Shown: positions 1-9,087 of the stretch, one piece after another
Numbering within the stretch: position 1 is the first letter of the stretch
How the letters are laid out: the number at the start of each line of letters is the position of its first letter
Assembly: GCF_014205845.1 (NCBI RefSeq)
Contig: NZ_JACHCR010000006.1
Coordinates: forward strand, 124,001-188,000
Direction of reading: 5' to 3'
Length of the DNA stretch: 64,000 nucleotides
DNA from: Mucilaginibacter cryoferens
Lineage (GTDB): Bacteria > Bacteroidota > Bacteroidia > Sphingobacteriales > Sphingobacteriaceae
Translations under genes and position numbers: made by a program
The notes under the pieces: model-generated
Database searches by the model: none
What the model was told of the DNA's origin: nothing
What the model saw: only the letters and a program-made list of their open reading frames with translations

Positions 1-628
1 GGTTGGTAAAGATGGACCTACGCCAACCGGTGAGCCATTGCGCACGCAAAGCGGTTTTTATATTCGTAAATACATCGATCCTACAACAGGATCTGGTCGT
101 AGGGGGCGTGGTAGCGATGTTAACTTTATCCGTTACCGTTATGCCGAAGTATTGCTGAATGCTGCTGAAGCATCTGCCGAATTAGGTGATTACGCAACAG
201 CAACTACTTATATTAACCAGGTACGTTCAAGGGCAGGTCTTACTACCGCGATCGTGTTGACCGGAGCAAATTACTTTGATCGTATTGTACACGAGCGTCG
301 TGCCGAACTTTCATTTGAAGGGCACACCTTATTTGATATGAAACGTTGGAGAATTGCAACCAAAGTTTGGGATGGTAACACCCAATCATTAGCCGATTTA
401 ACAAGCAATCTTGGTTCTGCAACAAAAAGGAATACACAGCCGTGGGGCCTGTATCCTTACAAATATTACAATCCGGGTAATGCTAATAATGGTAAATGGG
501 TATTTAAAGAAGTGCTGCCAACAAACGTAACAGGGGTACTTACCTTTAGACTTGGAAATTATTATTCACAAATAAATGATGGAATAATAACAGCCAACCC
601 TAAAATTGTAAGGCAACCAAATCAATAA
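1..628 (+). CDS. SusD/RagB family lipoprotein, C-terminal part (5' truncated)
   Basis: This is the C-terminal part of a SusD-type nutrient-binding outer-membrane lipoprotein. The frame is open to the left edge of the window, so the gene begins outside it; the TTG at 38 is only an internal codon. The typical SusD C-terminal signature is visible: a helical RYRYAEVLLNAAEA segment followed by INQVRSRAGL and then ERRAELSFEGHTLFDMKRW. About 208 residues are present; complete family members usually have 500 to 650. The matching SusC should lie just upstream, outside the window. It is followed by a DUF3823 lipoprotein, a common partner in Bacteroidota polysaccharide loci. Confidence 0.93.
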   Translation, partial: VGKDGPTPTGEPLRTQSGFYIRKYIDPTTGSGRRGRGSDVNFIRYRYAEVLLNAAEASAELGDYATATTYINQVRSRAGLTTAIVLTGANYFDRIVHERRAELSFEGHTLFDMKRWRIATKVWDGNTQSLADLTSNLGSATKRNTQPWGLYPYKYYNPGNANNGKWVFKEVLPTNVTGVLTFRLGNYYSQINDGIITANPKIVRQPNQ

Positions 629-650
629 GTTTAATAAAAAATTGAATCAC

Positions 651-1355
651 ATGAAAATCAAATTTCATTACATCATCATATTGGCCGCCATGCTTGCAGG
701 TTCGTCTTGCAGCAAGTTGGATAATGTTAAACCGCCTTCAACTACATTAAAAGGTCAGTTAATGTATAAGGGAACTCCCATTGGTGTCGAATATAACCAG
801 GTGCCTTTCAGGCTGTATCAAACAGGTTATGGCGGTAACTCGCCTATAACTGGTACCTTCGATCAGGACGGAAACTACTCGGTATTAACCTTTAATGGTA
901 ATTATAAATTTACCATACCTGGTGGCCAGGGCCCTTTTCAGTGGAAAGAGCTTCCGTCTGGTGGCAGGGATACGGTGGCTATCGCGCTTAATGGCAATCA
1001 AACTGTAAATATCGAGGTAACTCCTTATTACATGATCGCAAATTCGGCAATAACAGCTTCTGGTAATAACATTGCCGCAACGTTTGGTATCCAAAAAATC
1101 ATTACCGACGCTACTGCCAAAAACATACAAACTGTAAGTTTATTTGTAAACAAAACTCAGTTTGTATCACCTGCAGATCATGCTGCCGAAGTTGATCTGG
1201 ATGGTTCGGCTATCACCGATATGTCTAACATTTCATTGAGTGTTGCAAAACCAACGTTTCCTATAACGCAAAACTATGTTTACGCCCGTGTGGGTATCCG
1301 AATATCCGGAGTTGAGGATATGATATTCTCGCCACTGGTTAAAGTGTCTTACTAA
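651..1355 (+). CDS. DUF3823 domain lipoprotein
   Basis: A 234-residue lipoprotein. The N-terminus MKIKFHYIIILAAMLAGSSC is a lipoprotein signal with a lipobox ending at Cys20. The rest resembles DUF3823: an N-terminal beta-sandwich (TLKGQLMYKGTPIG, GTFDQDGNYSV) and a second beta-rich half. Such proteins usually follow SusC/SusD pairs and are thought to be surface-exposed glycan-binding accessory proteins; the function is inferred from that setting. I chose the ATG at 651 over a TTG at 642 because it starts directly before the signal peptide. It lies 22 bases after the SusD stop and ends just before a strong terminator, so it closes the upstream operon. Confidence 0.85.
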   Translation: MKIKFHYIIILAAMLAGSSCSKLDNVKPPSTTLKGQLMYKGTPIGVEYNQVPFRLYQTGYGGNSPITGTFDQDGNYSVLTFNGNYKFTIPGGQGPFQWKELPSGGRDTVAIALNGNQTVNIEVTPYYMIANSAITASGNNIAATFGIQKIITDATAKNIQTVSLFVNKTQFVSPADHAAEVDLDGSAITDMSNISLSVAKPTFPITQNYVYARVGIRISGVEDMIFSPLVKVSY

Positions 1356-1369
1356 GTTAATAATTGGTT

Positions 1370-1402
1370 GGGGCCATGCTGTGGTGGTATGGCCCCTTTT
1401 TT
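1370..1402 (+). terminator. Rho-independent terminator after the SusD/DUF3823 operon
   Basis: A perfect 8-bp stem (GGGGCCAT at 1370-1377, ATGGCCCC at 1389-1396) with an 11-base loop is followed directly by a run of six T. It lies 15 bases after the DUF3823 stop codon and separates this operon from the following GH2 gene, which therefore probably has its own promoter. Confidence 0.85.
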
Positions 1403-1441
1403 ATCTCTGAGTAAATTTTATTGATCCTGCTATCAAAACAA

Positions 1442-3283
1442 ATGAAGAAATTAAATTTTTGCCTTTCTGTACTATTTTCGGCTTGTTTATCGGCCAACGC
1501 CCAGCAAAGCGGCTGGCATCTTATTAAAGATAAAATAACTACTCCCTGGGCCGATCAGGTTGATCCCAAAGCACCGCTGCCCGAGTATCCTCGCCCGCAA
1601 ATGGTAAGGGGCGATTGGCAAAATTTAAATGGACTTTGGAATTACGCTATCGTACCAAAATCAACTACCGGGCCATCGGCTTATGCCGGTAAAATACTGG
1701 TGCCTTTCGCTGTAGAATCTGCCTTATCCGGCGTAGGTAAAACGGTTGGTAAGGATAGCATGCTTTGGTATAAAACTACCATCGACCTCAATAAAACCTT
1801 AAAAGGTAAAGATGTACTGATACACTTTGGCGCTGTTGACTGGCGTACCGAAGTTTTTGTAAACGGCGTAAGCGCCGGTAAACACGAAGGCGGTTTTGAT
1901 CCGTTTACCCTCAATATTACCCCTTATTTAAAAGGCGGTGCAAAACAAGAAATAAAAGTGAGCGTATGGGACCCTACCGATGATGGGCCGCAGCCGCGAG
2001 GCAAACAAGTAAAATCGCCGGAAGGCATCTGGTATACCCCGGTAACCGGTATCTGGCAAACCGTTTGGCTGGAAGGTGTTGCTAAAACACATATTGAAGC
2101 CACCAGGCAAACTCCTAATATAGACGATAACACACTTACGGTTTCGGCCGAAGTTATAAATAGCCAACCCGGCGATAAATTGATGATAACCGCGTGGGAT
2201 GGTAAAACCCAGGTTGACCAAAAGACTATTGATGCCGGCGCGACCGCGGTTTTAAATATAAAAGACGAAAAACTTTGGTCTACAACAGATCCGTTTCTTT
2301 ATGATCTGGAAGTTACCGTCCTACGCAATGGTAAACCTGTTGATGCGATAAAAAGCTATTTCGCCATGCGCAAAATTTCTCTTGGCGCCGATGCAAATGG
2401 TATACAGCGCATGTTACTGAACAATAAATTTGTATTTGAATATGGCCCGCTCGATCAGGGTTGGTGGCCCGATGGCTTGTACACTCCACCAACTTACCAA
2501 GCTATGAGTTTTGATATTGATAAGCTGAAGGCGATGGGCTTTAACATGATTCGTAAACATATTAAGGTAGAACCTGCCCGTTACTACAACTATTGCGATA
2601 AAACAGGTATGCTGCTATGGCAGGATATGCCAAGCGGCGATTTGGGTAACCACTGGGAAAACCGCCCCGGCGTTTTAGATAAAGCTACAGACCAGCAGCG
2701 TACGCCAGAGTCTGAAGGCTACTACCGCAAGGAATGGAACGCCATTATCAACTCTTTGTATAATTACCCATGCATCGTAGTTTGGACACCGTTTAACGAA
2801 GCCTGGGGCCAGTTTAAAACGGTAGAGATTACGGAGTGGACGATGGAAAAAGATCCATCGCGTTTGGTAAATAGCGCCAGCGGTGGTAATTTTTACGATA
2901 CCGGTAATATTGTAGATCTGCATAACTACCCGCACCCCGCAATGCCACGCCCCGAGATATTTGGCAAAACCAAGGCTGTAGTATTGGGCGAATTTGGCGG
3001 CTTAGGCTGGCCGGTTGATGGCCATACCTGGCAAGCCAACAAAAATTGGGGCTATCAAAACTTTAAAAATGGCGACGATCTGTTAAAGCGTTACATCGCT
3101 TTTACCGATAGGTTGCAGGAGTTGATAAAGCTGGGCTTATCTGCGGCTGTATACACCCAAACTACCGATGTGGAAGGAGAAGTAAATGGTTTTATGACCT
3201 ATGATCGTAAAGTAATAAAAATGCCGGTAGAATTGTTACACAAAGAAAACGTAAAACTATACAACCCTGAGTTAGTAAAATAA
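1442..3283 (+). CDS. Glycoside hydrolase family 2 protein (beta-galactosidase-like), secreted
   Basis: A 613-residue secreted GH2 enzyme. It begins with a signal peptide (MKKLNFCLSVLFSACLSANAQ). It shows the jelly-roll sugar-binding domain (GDWQNLNGLWNYAI onward), an immunoglobulin-like middle domain, and a TIM barrel from about residue 310. The barrel contains MGFNMIRKH, the acid/base motif WTPFNEAW (Glu453) and the nucleophile motif VLGEFGG (Glu517). The family removes terminal beta-linked sugars from the non-reducing end, and the exact sugar cannot be read from sequence. The ATG at 1442 is preferred over the upstream TTG at 1421 because it starts the signal peptide. The next gene follows after 12 bases, which suggests an operon. 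Confidence 0.9.
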   Translation: MKKLNFCLSVLFSACLSANAQQSGWHLIKDKITTPWADQVDPKAPLPEYPRPQMVRGDWQNLNGLWNYAIVPKSTTGPSAYAGKILVPFAVESALSGVGKTVGKDSMLWYKTTIDLNKTLKGKDVLIHFGAVDWRTEVFVNGVSAGKHEGGFDPFTLNITPYLKGGAKQEIKVSVWDPTDDGPQPRGKQVKSPEGIWYTPVTGIWQTVWLEGVAKTHIEATRQTPNIDDNTLTVSAEVINSQPGDKLMITAWDGKTQVDQKTIDAGATAVLNIKDEKLWSTTDPFLYDLEVTVLRNGKPVDAIKSYFAMRKISLGADANGIQRMLLNNKFVFEYGPLDQGWWPDGLYTPPTYQAMSFDIDKLKAMGFNMIRKHIKVEPARYYNYCDKTGMLLWQDMPSGDLGNHWENRPGVLDKATDQQRTPESEGYYRKEWNAIINSLYNYPCIVVWTPFNEAWGQFKTVEITEWTMEKDPSRLVNSASGGNFYDTGNIVDLHNYPHPAMPRPEIFGKTKAVVLGEFGGLGWPVDGHTWQANKNWGYQNFKNGDDLLKRYIAFTDRLQELIKLGLSAAVYTQTTDVEGEVNGFMTYDRKVIKMPVELLHKENVKLYNPELVK

Positions 3284-3295
3284 ATACTTTTAAGC

Positions 3296-5359
3296 ATGAA
3301 TAATTGGAATAGGATAGGGAAGGGGGTTTGTTTTACAGCGGCGTTAATATGCTCGGGTATTTATACAGCATTGGCCCAAACAATAAAAGCTAATACAGTT
3401 ACCAAAGTTGATAACCAGCCGTTAAATGTAAATTATATAAATAACCGTGCCCCGCTGCAAAAAGAATATTTTGCAAAGCTACCCGTAGGTAGCATTGAGG
3501 CAGGCGGCTGGCTAAAAAAAGCGTTAGAGTTACAACGAGACGGCCTTACCGGCAACCTGGGCGAGATTAGTATCTGGCTCTCCAAAACTAATAATGCCTG
3601 GCTTAATAAAGAGGGCAAAGGCGAATATGGCTGGGAAGAATTACCTTACTGGCTAAAAGGCTATGCCAATATTGGCTATATGCTGGGCGATAAAAAGATA
3701 ATTGCCGAAGCTAAGTTTTGGATTGATGCTGTACTGAATAACCAACGCGACAACGGCGATTTTGGCCCTGCCCGCGCAAACAAAGGTAACCGCGATTTGT
3801 GGACAAACATGCCAATGCTTTGGTGCCTGCAATCGTACTATGAATACTCCAAAGATTCCAGGGTTATTCCCTTCATGACTAAATATTTTAAATACGAGCT
3901 ATCGGTACCCGATAATCAGTTTTTACAGGATTACTGGGAAAATAGCCGTGGTGGCGATAATATGCTGAGCGTTTACTGGCTATACAACCGCACGGGCGAT
4001 AAATTTTTGCTCGATCTGGCTGCAAAGCTGGATAGAAATACCGCCAACTGGCGCCAGGCCAATAACCTGCCCAACTGGCATAATGTAAACGTAGCAGAGT
4101 GCTTTAGAGAGCCGGCCACGTTTTACCTGCAAAGCCATGATCAAAAAGACCTGGATGCTACTTATAACGATTTTAAACTCATTCGTGACATATATGGCCA
4201 GGTACCAGGTGGTATGTTTGGTGCCGATGAAAATGCCCGCAAGGGATATGATGATCCGCGTCAGGCAGTAGAAACCTGTGGCATGGTAGAGCAAATGACA
4301 TCAGATCAGTCGCTGTTAGGCAATACCGGAGATCGCTTTTGGGCAGAGAACTGTGAGGATGTTGCATTCAATACTTTTTCGGCAGCCTTTATGCCCGACT
4401 ACAAATCTTTACGTTACTTAACCGCGCCAAACATGGTGGTGAGCGATGGTAAAAACCATAGCCCCGGCATAGCCAACGAAGGGCCCTTTTTAATGATGAA
4501 CCCTTTTAGCAGTCGCTGCTGCCAGCATAACCACGCGGCCGGCTGGGTATATTATGCCGAAAACAGCTGGATGGCTACACCAGATAATGGTATAGCTGCA
4601 CAATTATACACCCAGGGGCAGGTTAATGCCAAAGTGGGTAAAGGCGTGCCCGTTAGCATCACCGAAGCCACCAGGTATCCGTTTGAAGATGAGATAAACT
4701 TTACAGTTAATACAGCAAAAGCGGTAAATTTTCCGCTATACCTGCGTATTCCGGAGTGGTGTACGGCCGCATCTGTAAAAGTGAATGGTATTGCGGTTAC
4801 AGTAAATACCGCTACCGGCGATTATATTAAACTGGCAAAAAACTGGAAAAACGGCGATAAAATAACCCTGCATCTACCTATGCAATTAAAAGTGCGCCAG
4901 TGGGAGAAAAATAAGAACAGCGTGAGCGTAAATTACGGTCCGCTTACTTATTCCCTTAAAATTGATGAGCAATATACCAAAGAGGATAGCAAAGCTACAG
5001 CCATCGGCGATTCGCACTGGCAGGCAACTGCCGATCCTCAAAAATGGCCATCATATGAAATTCATCCGGCATCAGCCTGGAATTATGGTTTGGTGATAGA
5101 TGAGCAACACCCCGAGAGATCAATAGAAGTAATTCACCGGGCATGGCCAAAAGATAATAACCCGTTTACAAACACCAACGCGCCAATAGAGCTGAAAGCT
5201 AAAGGCAAGCTAATACCTGCCTGGAAAATTGATCAATATGGCCTTTGCGGCGTATTGCCCCAAAGCCCGGTTAAAACCAACCAGCCGGTTGCCAATTTAA
5301 CATTGGTGCCAATGGGGGGGGCAAGACTGAGGATCTCCTCATTCCCGGTAGCAGAGTAG
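3296..5359 (+). CDS. Beta-L-arabinofuranosidase-like GH127/GH146 (DUF1680) enzyme
   Basis: A 687-residue secreted protein with a signal peptide ending near ALAQ. The middle is an (alpha/alpha)6-barrel (EELPYWLKGYANIGYML, LWTNMPMLWCLQSYYEY) and the C-terminus is beta-sandwich-like. The catalytic zinc-thiolate set known from GH127 is visible: Glu326 and Cys328 in VETCGM, and Cys408-Cys409 in SRCCQHN. In characterised GH127 enzymes the first Cys of the CC pair is the nucleophile and the other three bind zinc. This supports a retaining furanosidase, most likely beta-L-arabinofuranosidase; GH146 or another DUF1680 subfamily is possible. It lies 12 bases after the GH2 gene. Confidence 0.87.
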   Translation: MNNWNRIGKGVCFTAALICSGIYTALAQTIKANTVTKVDNQPLNVNYINNRAPLQKEYFAKLPVGSIEAGGWLKKALELQRDGLTGNLGEISIWLSKTNNAWLNKEGKGEYGWEELPYWLKGYANIGYMLGDKKIIAEAKFWIDAVLNNQRDNGDFGPARANKGNRDLWTNMPMLWCLQSYYEYSKDSRVIPFMTKYFKYELSVPDNQFLQDYWENSRGGDNMLSVYWLYNRTGDKFLLDLAAKLDRNTANWRQANNLPNWHNVNVAECFREPATFYLQSHDQKDLDATYNDFKLIRDIYGQVPGGMFGADENARKGYDDPRQAVETCGMVEQMTSDQSLLGNTGDRFWAENCEDVAFNTFSAAFMPDYKSLRYLTAPNMVVSDGKNHSPGIANEGPFLMMNPFSSRCCQHNHAAGWVYYAENSWMATPDNGIAAQLYTQGQVNAKVGKGVPVSITEATRYPFEDEINFTVNTAKAVNFPLYLRIPEWCTAASVKVNGIAVTVNTATGDYIKLAKNWKNGDKITLHLPMQLKVRQWEKNKNSVSVNYGPLTYSLKIDEQYTKEDSKATAIGDSHWQATADPQKWPSYEIHPASAWNYGLVIDEQHPERSIEVIHRAWPKDNNPFTNTNAPIELKAKGKLIPAWKIDQYGLCGVLPQSPVKTNQPVANLTLVPMGGARLRISSFPVAE

Positions 5360-5485
5360 GCGGTTATTTAAGTACATGTAATTGGATAAGTAAGGGTGGG
5401 TGTTGCGCTTACTGTTGCGGTTAGTAATTTATTGCAGTTTTTAATGTGTTGATTATTAAATAAATAATGATTTTTACTGTTTCAC

Positions 5486-5499
5486 CTGTTGCGCAACAG
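5486..5499. promoter_or_regulatory. 14-bp perfect palindrome in the gap before the GH43-like gene
   Basis: CTGTTGCGCAACAG is a perfect palindrome 33 bases before the GH43-like start codon. The half-site TGTTGCG also occurs at 5401 and 5413 in the same 173-base gap. This looks like a regulator-binding region; the regulator is unknown. Confidence 0.4.
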
Positions 5500-5532
5500 C
5501 AGGCAATTAGAATATCCCTGAAATAAAAATTA

Positions 5533-6579
5533 ATGAGCTTAAAAAAGATGATAAAAGTTGTTTTTGGTTTGATGATGCTGAGCTTAGGCGCAGTGGCTCA
5601 GTCAAAAACAGATACTATAACTCAACAACCTCCATCGCCGCTTTATCGTGATCCTATTTATGATGGTGCGGCAGACCCGGTATTGATCTATAACAGGGCT
5701 CAAAAGGAGTGGAACATGCTGTACACACAACGTAGGGCAAATGTACAATCGCCGGGTGTTGCATTTTGCTATGGTACTGCTATTGGGGTTGCCGCATCAA
5801 AAGATAACGGCCATACCTGGGTTTATAAAGGCGCGCTCAATTTAGAGCATGAACAAGGGCAAAATACCTTTTGGGCGCCAGATGTAGTTTATCAAAATGG
5901 CATATACCACATGTTTGTAGTATACATAAAAGGAGTATACAGCCAATGGGGTGGCGACTCGCACCTGGTACACTACACCAGCAAAAATCTGTGGGACTGG
6001 AAGTACGAAGGTCTGCTAAACCTGCCCGATCATAATATCATCGATCCAACACTCATCAAACTACCCGATGGTAAATGGCATATGTGGTATAAAGACCAAA
6101 AGCTGGGCAGCATTACCATGACAGCCGCCAGCACAGATCTTATTAACTGGAAAGTTGCCGGTAAACCTGCAATCGATGGCAGGGCGCACGAGGGGCCAAA
6201 GATATTCTGGTTTAAAAATTATTACTGGATGATAACTGACGAGTGGCAGGGGCAGCGGGTTTACCGTTCAAAAGATGCCCAAACCTGGGAGCATCAGGGG
6301 CTGATACTTGATAAACCAGGGCATCGTAACGAGGATACTCCCACAGGTGCGCATACCGATGTGGTTGTGAGCGGAGTACATGCCTATATCATTTACTTTA
6401 CGCATCCCGGCCGCAAAACTCATAGCGATGACGGCGGATTGGATAAGGATGGCGCTTATTCTTATTCAACCAAGCGCACATCTATACACGCCGCCGAACT
6501 GGAATTTGATGGTAATACACTGCTGTGCGACCGCGATAAGCCTTTTAACTTTTGGCTGGCCGATGTGCGTGATAACTAA
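5533..6579 (+). CDS. GH43-like glycoside hydrolase, secreted
   Basis: A 348-residue protein with a signal peptide (MSLKKMIKVVFGLMMLSLGAVAQ) and a five-bladed propeller typical of clan GH-F. The three acidic residues expected of GH43 can be placed: Asp48 in GAADPV (base), Asp117 in FWAPDVV (pKa modulator) and Glu220 in AHEGPKIF (acid). GH43 enzymes are inverting arabinofuranosidases, xylosidases or galactosidases; specificity is open. Together with the GH127-like neighbour, arabinose-containing side chains are a reasonable but unproven guess. The 173-base gap upstream holds a palindrome and is long enough for a promoter. Confidence 0.82.
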   Translation: MSLKKMIKVVFGLMMLSLGAVAQSKTDTITQQPPSPLYRDPIYDGAADPVLIYNRAQKEWNMLYTQRRANVQSPGVAFCYGTAIGVAASKDNGHTWVYKGALNLEHEQGQNTFWAPDVVYQNGIYHMFVVYIKGVYSQWGGDSHLVHYTSKNLWDWKYEGLLNLPDHNIIDPTLIKLPDGKWHMWYKDQKLGSITMTAASTDLINWKVAGKPAIDGRAHEGPKIFWFKNYYWMITDEWQGQRVYRSKDAQTWEHQGLILDKPGHRNEDTPTGAHTDVVVSGVHAYIIYFTHPGRKTHSDDGGLDKDGAYSYSTKRTSIHAAELEFDGNTLLCDRDKPFNFWLADVRDN

Positions 6580-6615
6580 TTGCGGCAGATATTTTATAAA
6601 GTACTATAACAAAAG

Positions 6616-9081
6616 ATGAAGATAAAAAGTACCCTAATTATGCTGATGGTTTGCCTGCATTATGTGCCTTTAATGGCACAGAGTTTTAGGGCACCGGCTT
6701 ATCCGCTTATCAGCCACGATACCTATTTCAGTATCTGGTCAACATCGGATAAGCTTACCGATTCGCCAACTAAGCATTGGACAGGTACCGATCAGTCGTT
6801 AACAGGGCTGATAAAAGTGGATGGTGTTACCTACCGTTTTATGGGTGCCGAAGACAAAAATTATGTAGATGTTGTGCCCGCCAGTAATGCCGCCAATTAT
6901 AATTTTCAATATATAGAGAGCAAACCCGCCTATGGATGGGAGCGCCCGGATTTTAATGATAAAAGCTGGAAAGCAGGCGCCGCGCCTTTTGGCGATAATA
7001 AGTTAAGCGATAAAACCTATTGGAAAAGTGATGACATCTGGGCTCGGCGTACTTTTTATCTTAAGGATCTTAACTTTAAAAAACTTTACCTCAAAATAAA
7101 TCACGACGACAATATCCAGGTTTACCTTAACGGCGAAAAGATATATAACAAAAGCGGTTGGCTAACCAAGTTTGCCTGGTTTGAGATTGGTGCCGATGTG
7201 GTTAAAAAACTTAAGGCCGGTAAAAATGTATTGGCTATGCATTGTTCTAATACAGCCGGAGGTAGTCATTTGGATGTAGGCTTATCTACCGATCCACCGG
7301 AGGCTAAACGTAAAAATCCTATTTACGTAGCAGTGCAAAAGAGTGTGGATATGAATGCCACGCAAACCATTTACAATTTTGCAGCAGGCAAGGTTGATCT
7401 AACGCTCACTTTTACTTCGCCGTTGTTGCTAAAAGAGCTTAATCTGCTGTCGCGCCCGGTATCTTATATTGCTTACAAAGTAAAGTCAAGCGATGGTAAG
7501 GCACACCAGGTACAGGTTTATTTTGGTGCATCTACAGATATTGCTGTTAACGATGCATCGCAGGCTGTTACCACCAAAAAGTATACAACTAACACATTAT
7601 CCATATTAAAAGCAGGCACTGTAGAGCAGCCCGTACTTCAAAAAAAAGGAGATGATCTGCGCATAGACTGGGGGTATATGTACGTAGCCGTACCCAAAAA
7701 CTATGGTAGTAGCCAATACATTACATCGGCCGGAGACGCCATGGACAGCTTTTCTGAAAAGATCGCAATCTCCAACACTAAGGGCGACAGGCACCTGGTT
7801 TTGAATACAACTATTCCACTTGGTAGCGTAACCAGTGAGCCCAAAGAGCAGTTTATTATGCTTGGGTACGATGATGTGTACGCCATTCAATACTTTAACC
7901 ATAACCTGCGACCATGGTGGAAATTAGATGCCTCAAAAACAATCGAGGGTGAAATGGCAGCTGCTGCAAGGGATTATAAAAGCATTATCCAAAAATGTAT
8001 GGCCTTTAATAACAGCATGGAACGCGATGCCGTTAAAGCAGGTGGCGTAAACTATGCTAAGCTATGTGTTTTGGGTTACAGGCAAAGCATAGCGGCGCAC
8101 AAACTGGTTAAAAGTCCGCAAGGTGATATCTTGTTTCTATCAAAAGAAAATTTCAGCAATGGCTGCATCAATACGGTGGATGTAACCTACCCTTCGGCAC
8201 CCTTATATCTTACTTATAACCCTAAACTGATGGAGGGAATGCTTAACGGGATCTTCTATTTTAGCGAAAGCGGTAAATATAATAAGCCGTTTGCTGCCCA
8301 TGATTTGGGTACTTACCCTCTGGCTAATGGCGAGGTTTATGGCGAAGGCATGCCGGTTGAAGAATCGGGCAATATGCTGATACTTACCGCCGCTATATGT
8401 AAGGCGGAAGGTAGTGCGGCCTACGCCAAAAAACATTGGAAAACTTTAACCACCTGGGCCGAATACCTGAATAAATCGGGCTTCGATCCTGAAAATCAGC
8501 TTTGTACTGATGATTTTGCCGGTCACCTGGCACGTAATGCTAATTTATCTGTAAAGGCCATTATTGCCCTTGGTAGCTATGCTTTACTTGCCGAGCAATT
8601 GGGCGATAAAGCTACTGCTGCAAGATATCGTGCAAACGTAAAACAAATGGTACCCAAATGGATGAAGCTGGCGGATGCCGGCGATCATTACGCCCTCACT
8701 TTTGATAACAAAAACAGCTGGAGCGAAAAGTATAATATGGTTTGGGATAAGGTGCTTGGCCTTAACTTGTTCCCTAAAACAGTTTACCAAAAGGAGATTA
8801 AATATTACCTAGCCCACCAAAATACTTATGGACTGCCGTTGGATAGTCGTAAAACATATAGCAAATCCGACTGGGTACTATGGAGTGCCGGCCTTGCCGA
8901 TAACCAGGAAGATTTTAAAGCCCTTACCGACCCGATATTGAAATACGCCCAGGAAACTCCATCGCGCGTACCCATGAGTGATTTGCACGAAACTACAACC
9001 GGTAAAATGGTAGGCATGCAGGCCCGCAGTGTGGTTGGCGGTTATTTTATGAAGATACTGGAAACCAAATTTGCAAACTGA
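6616..9081 (+). CDS. DUF4965/DUF5127 glutaminase-like secreted protein
   Basis: An 821-residue secreted protein (signal peptide to LMAQ). It has the architecture of the glutaminase A-like family: the N-terminal region FRAPAYPLISHDTYFSIWS (DUF4964), a middle beta-sandwich segment with an inserted galactose-binding-like stretch (about residues 100-220), DUF5127, and C-terminal DUF4965/DUF1793 (alpha/alpha)-barrel sequence such as SNGCINTVDVTYPSAPLYL, LPVEESGNMLIL-like and VPMSDLHETTTGK motifs. Members often sit in polysaccharide loci and may act on glycans or glycopeptides rather than on free glutamine; the true reaction is unproven. It starts 36 bases after the GH43-like gene. Confidence 0.85.
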   Translation: MKIKSTLIMLMVCLHYVPLMAQSFRAPAYPLISHDTYFSIWSTSDKLTDSPTKHWTGTDQSLTGLIKVDGVTYRFMGAEDKNYVDVVPASNAANYNFQYIESKPAYGWERPDFNDKSWKAGAAPFGDNKLSDKTYWKSDDIWARRTFYLKDLNFKKLYLKINHDDNIQVYLNGEKIYNKSGWLTKFAWFEIGADVVKKLKAGKNVLAMHCSNTAGGSHLDVGLSTDPPEAKRKNPIYVAVQKSVDMNATQTIYNFAAGKVDLTLTFTSPLLLKELNLLSRPVSYIAYKVKSSDGKAHQVQVYFGASTDIAVNDASQAVTTKKYTTNTLSILKAGTVEQPVLQKKGDDLRIDWGYMYVAVPKNYGSSQYITSAGDAMDSFSEKIAISNTKGDRHLVLNTTIPLGSVTSEPKEQFIMLGYDDVYAIQYFNHNLRPWWKLDASKTIEGEMAAAARDYKSIIQKCMAFNNSMERDAVKAGGVNYAKLCVLGYRQSIAAHKLVKSPQGDILFLSKENFSNGCINTVDVTYPSAPLYLTYNPKLMEGMLNGIFYFSESGKYNKPFAAHDLGTYPLANGEVYGEGMPVEESGNMLILTAAICKAEGSAAYAKKHWKTLTTWAEYLNKSGFDPENQLCTDDFAGHLARNANLSVKAIIALGSYALLAEQLGDKATAARYRANVKQMVPKWMKLADAGDHYALTFDNKNSWSEKYNMVWDKVLGLNLFPKTVYQKEIKYYLAHQNTYGLPLDSRKTYSKSDWVLWSAGLADNQEDFKALTDPILKYAQETPSRVPMSDLHETTTGKMVGMQARSVVGGYFMKILETKFAN

Positions 9082-9087
9082 TATATC

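Noticed and set aside
642..650. TTG start for the DUF3823 lipoprotein (and similar TTG/GTG starts at 1421, 11362, 18437, 30112, 32138)
   Set aside because: In five of the six cases (all but 18437) an ATG a few codons downstream begins a clean signal peptide; at 18437 the TTG would overlap the dioxygenase gene and an ATG follows at 18464.
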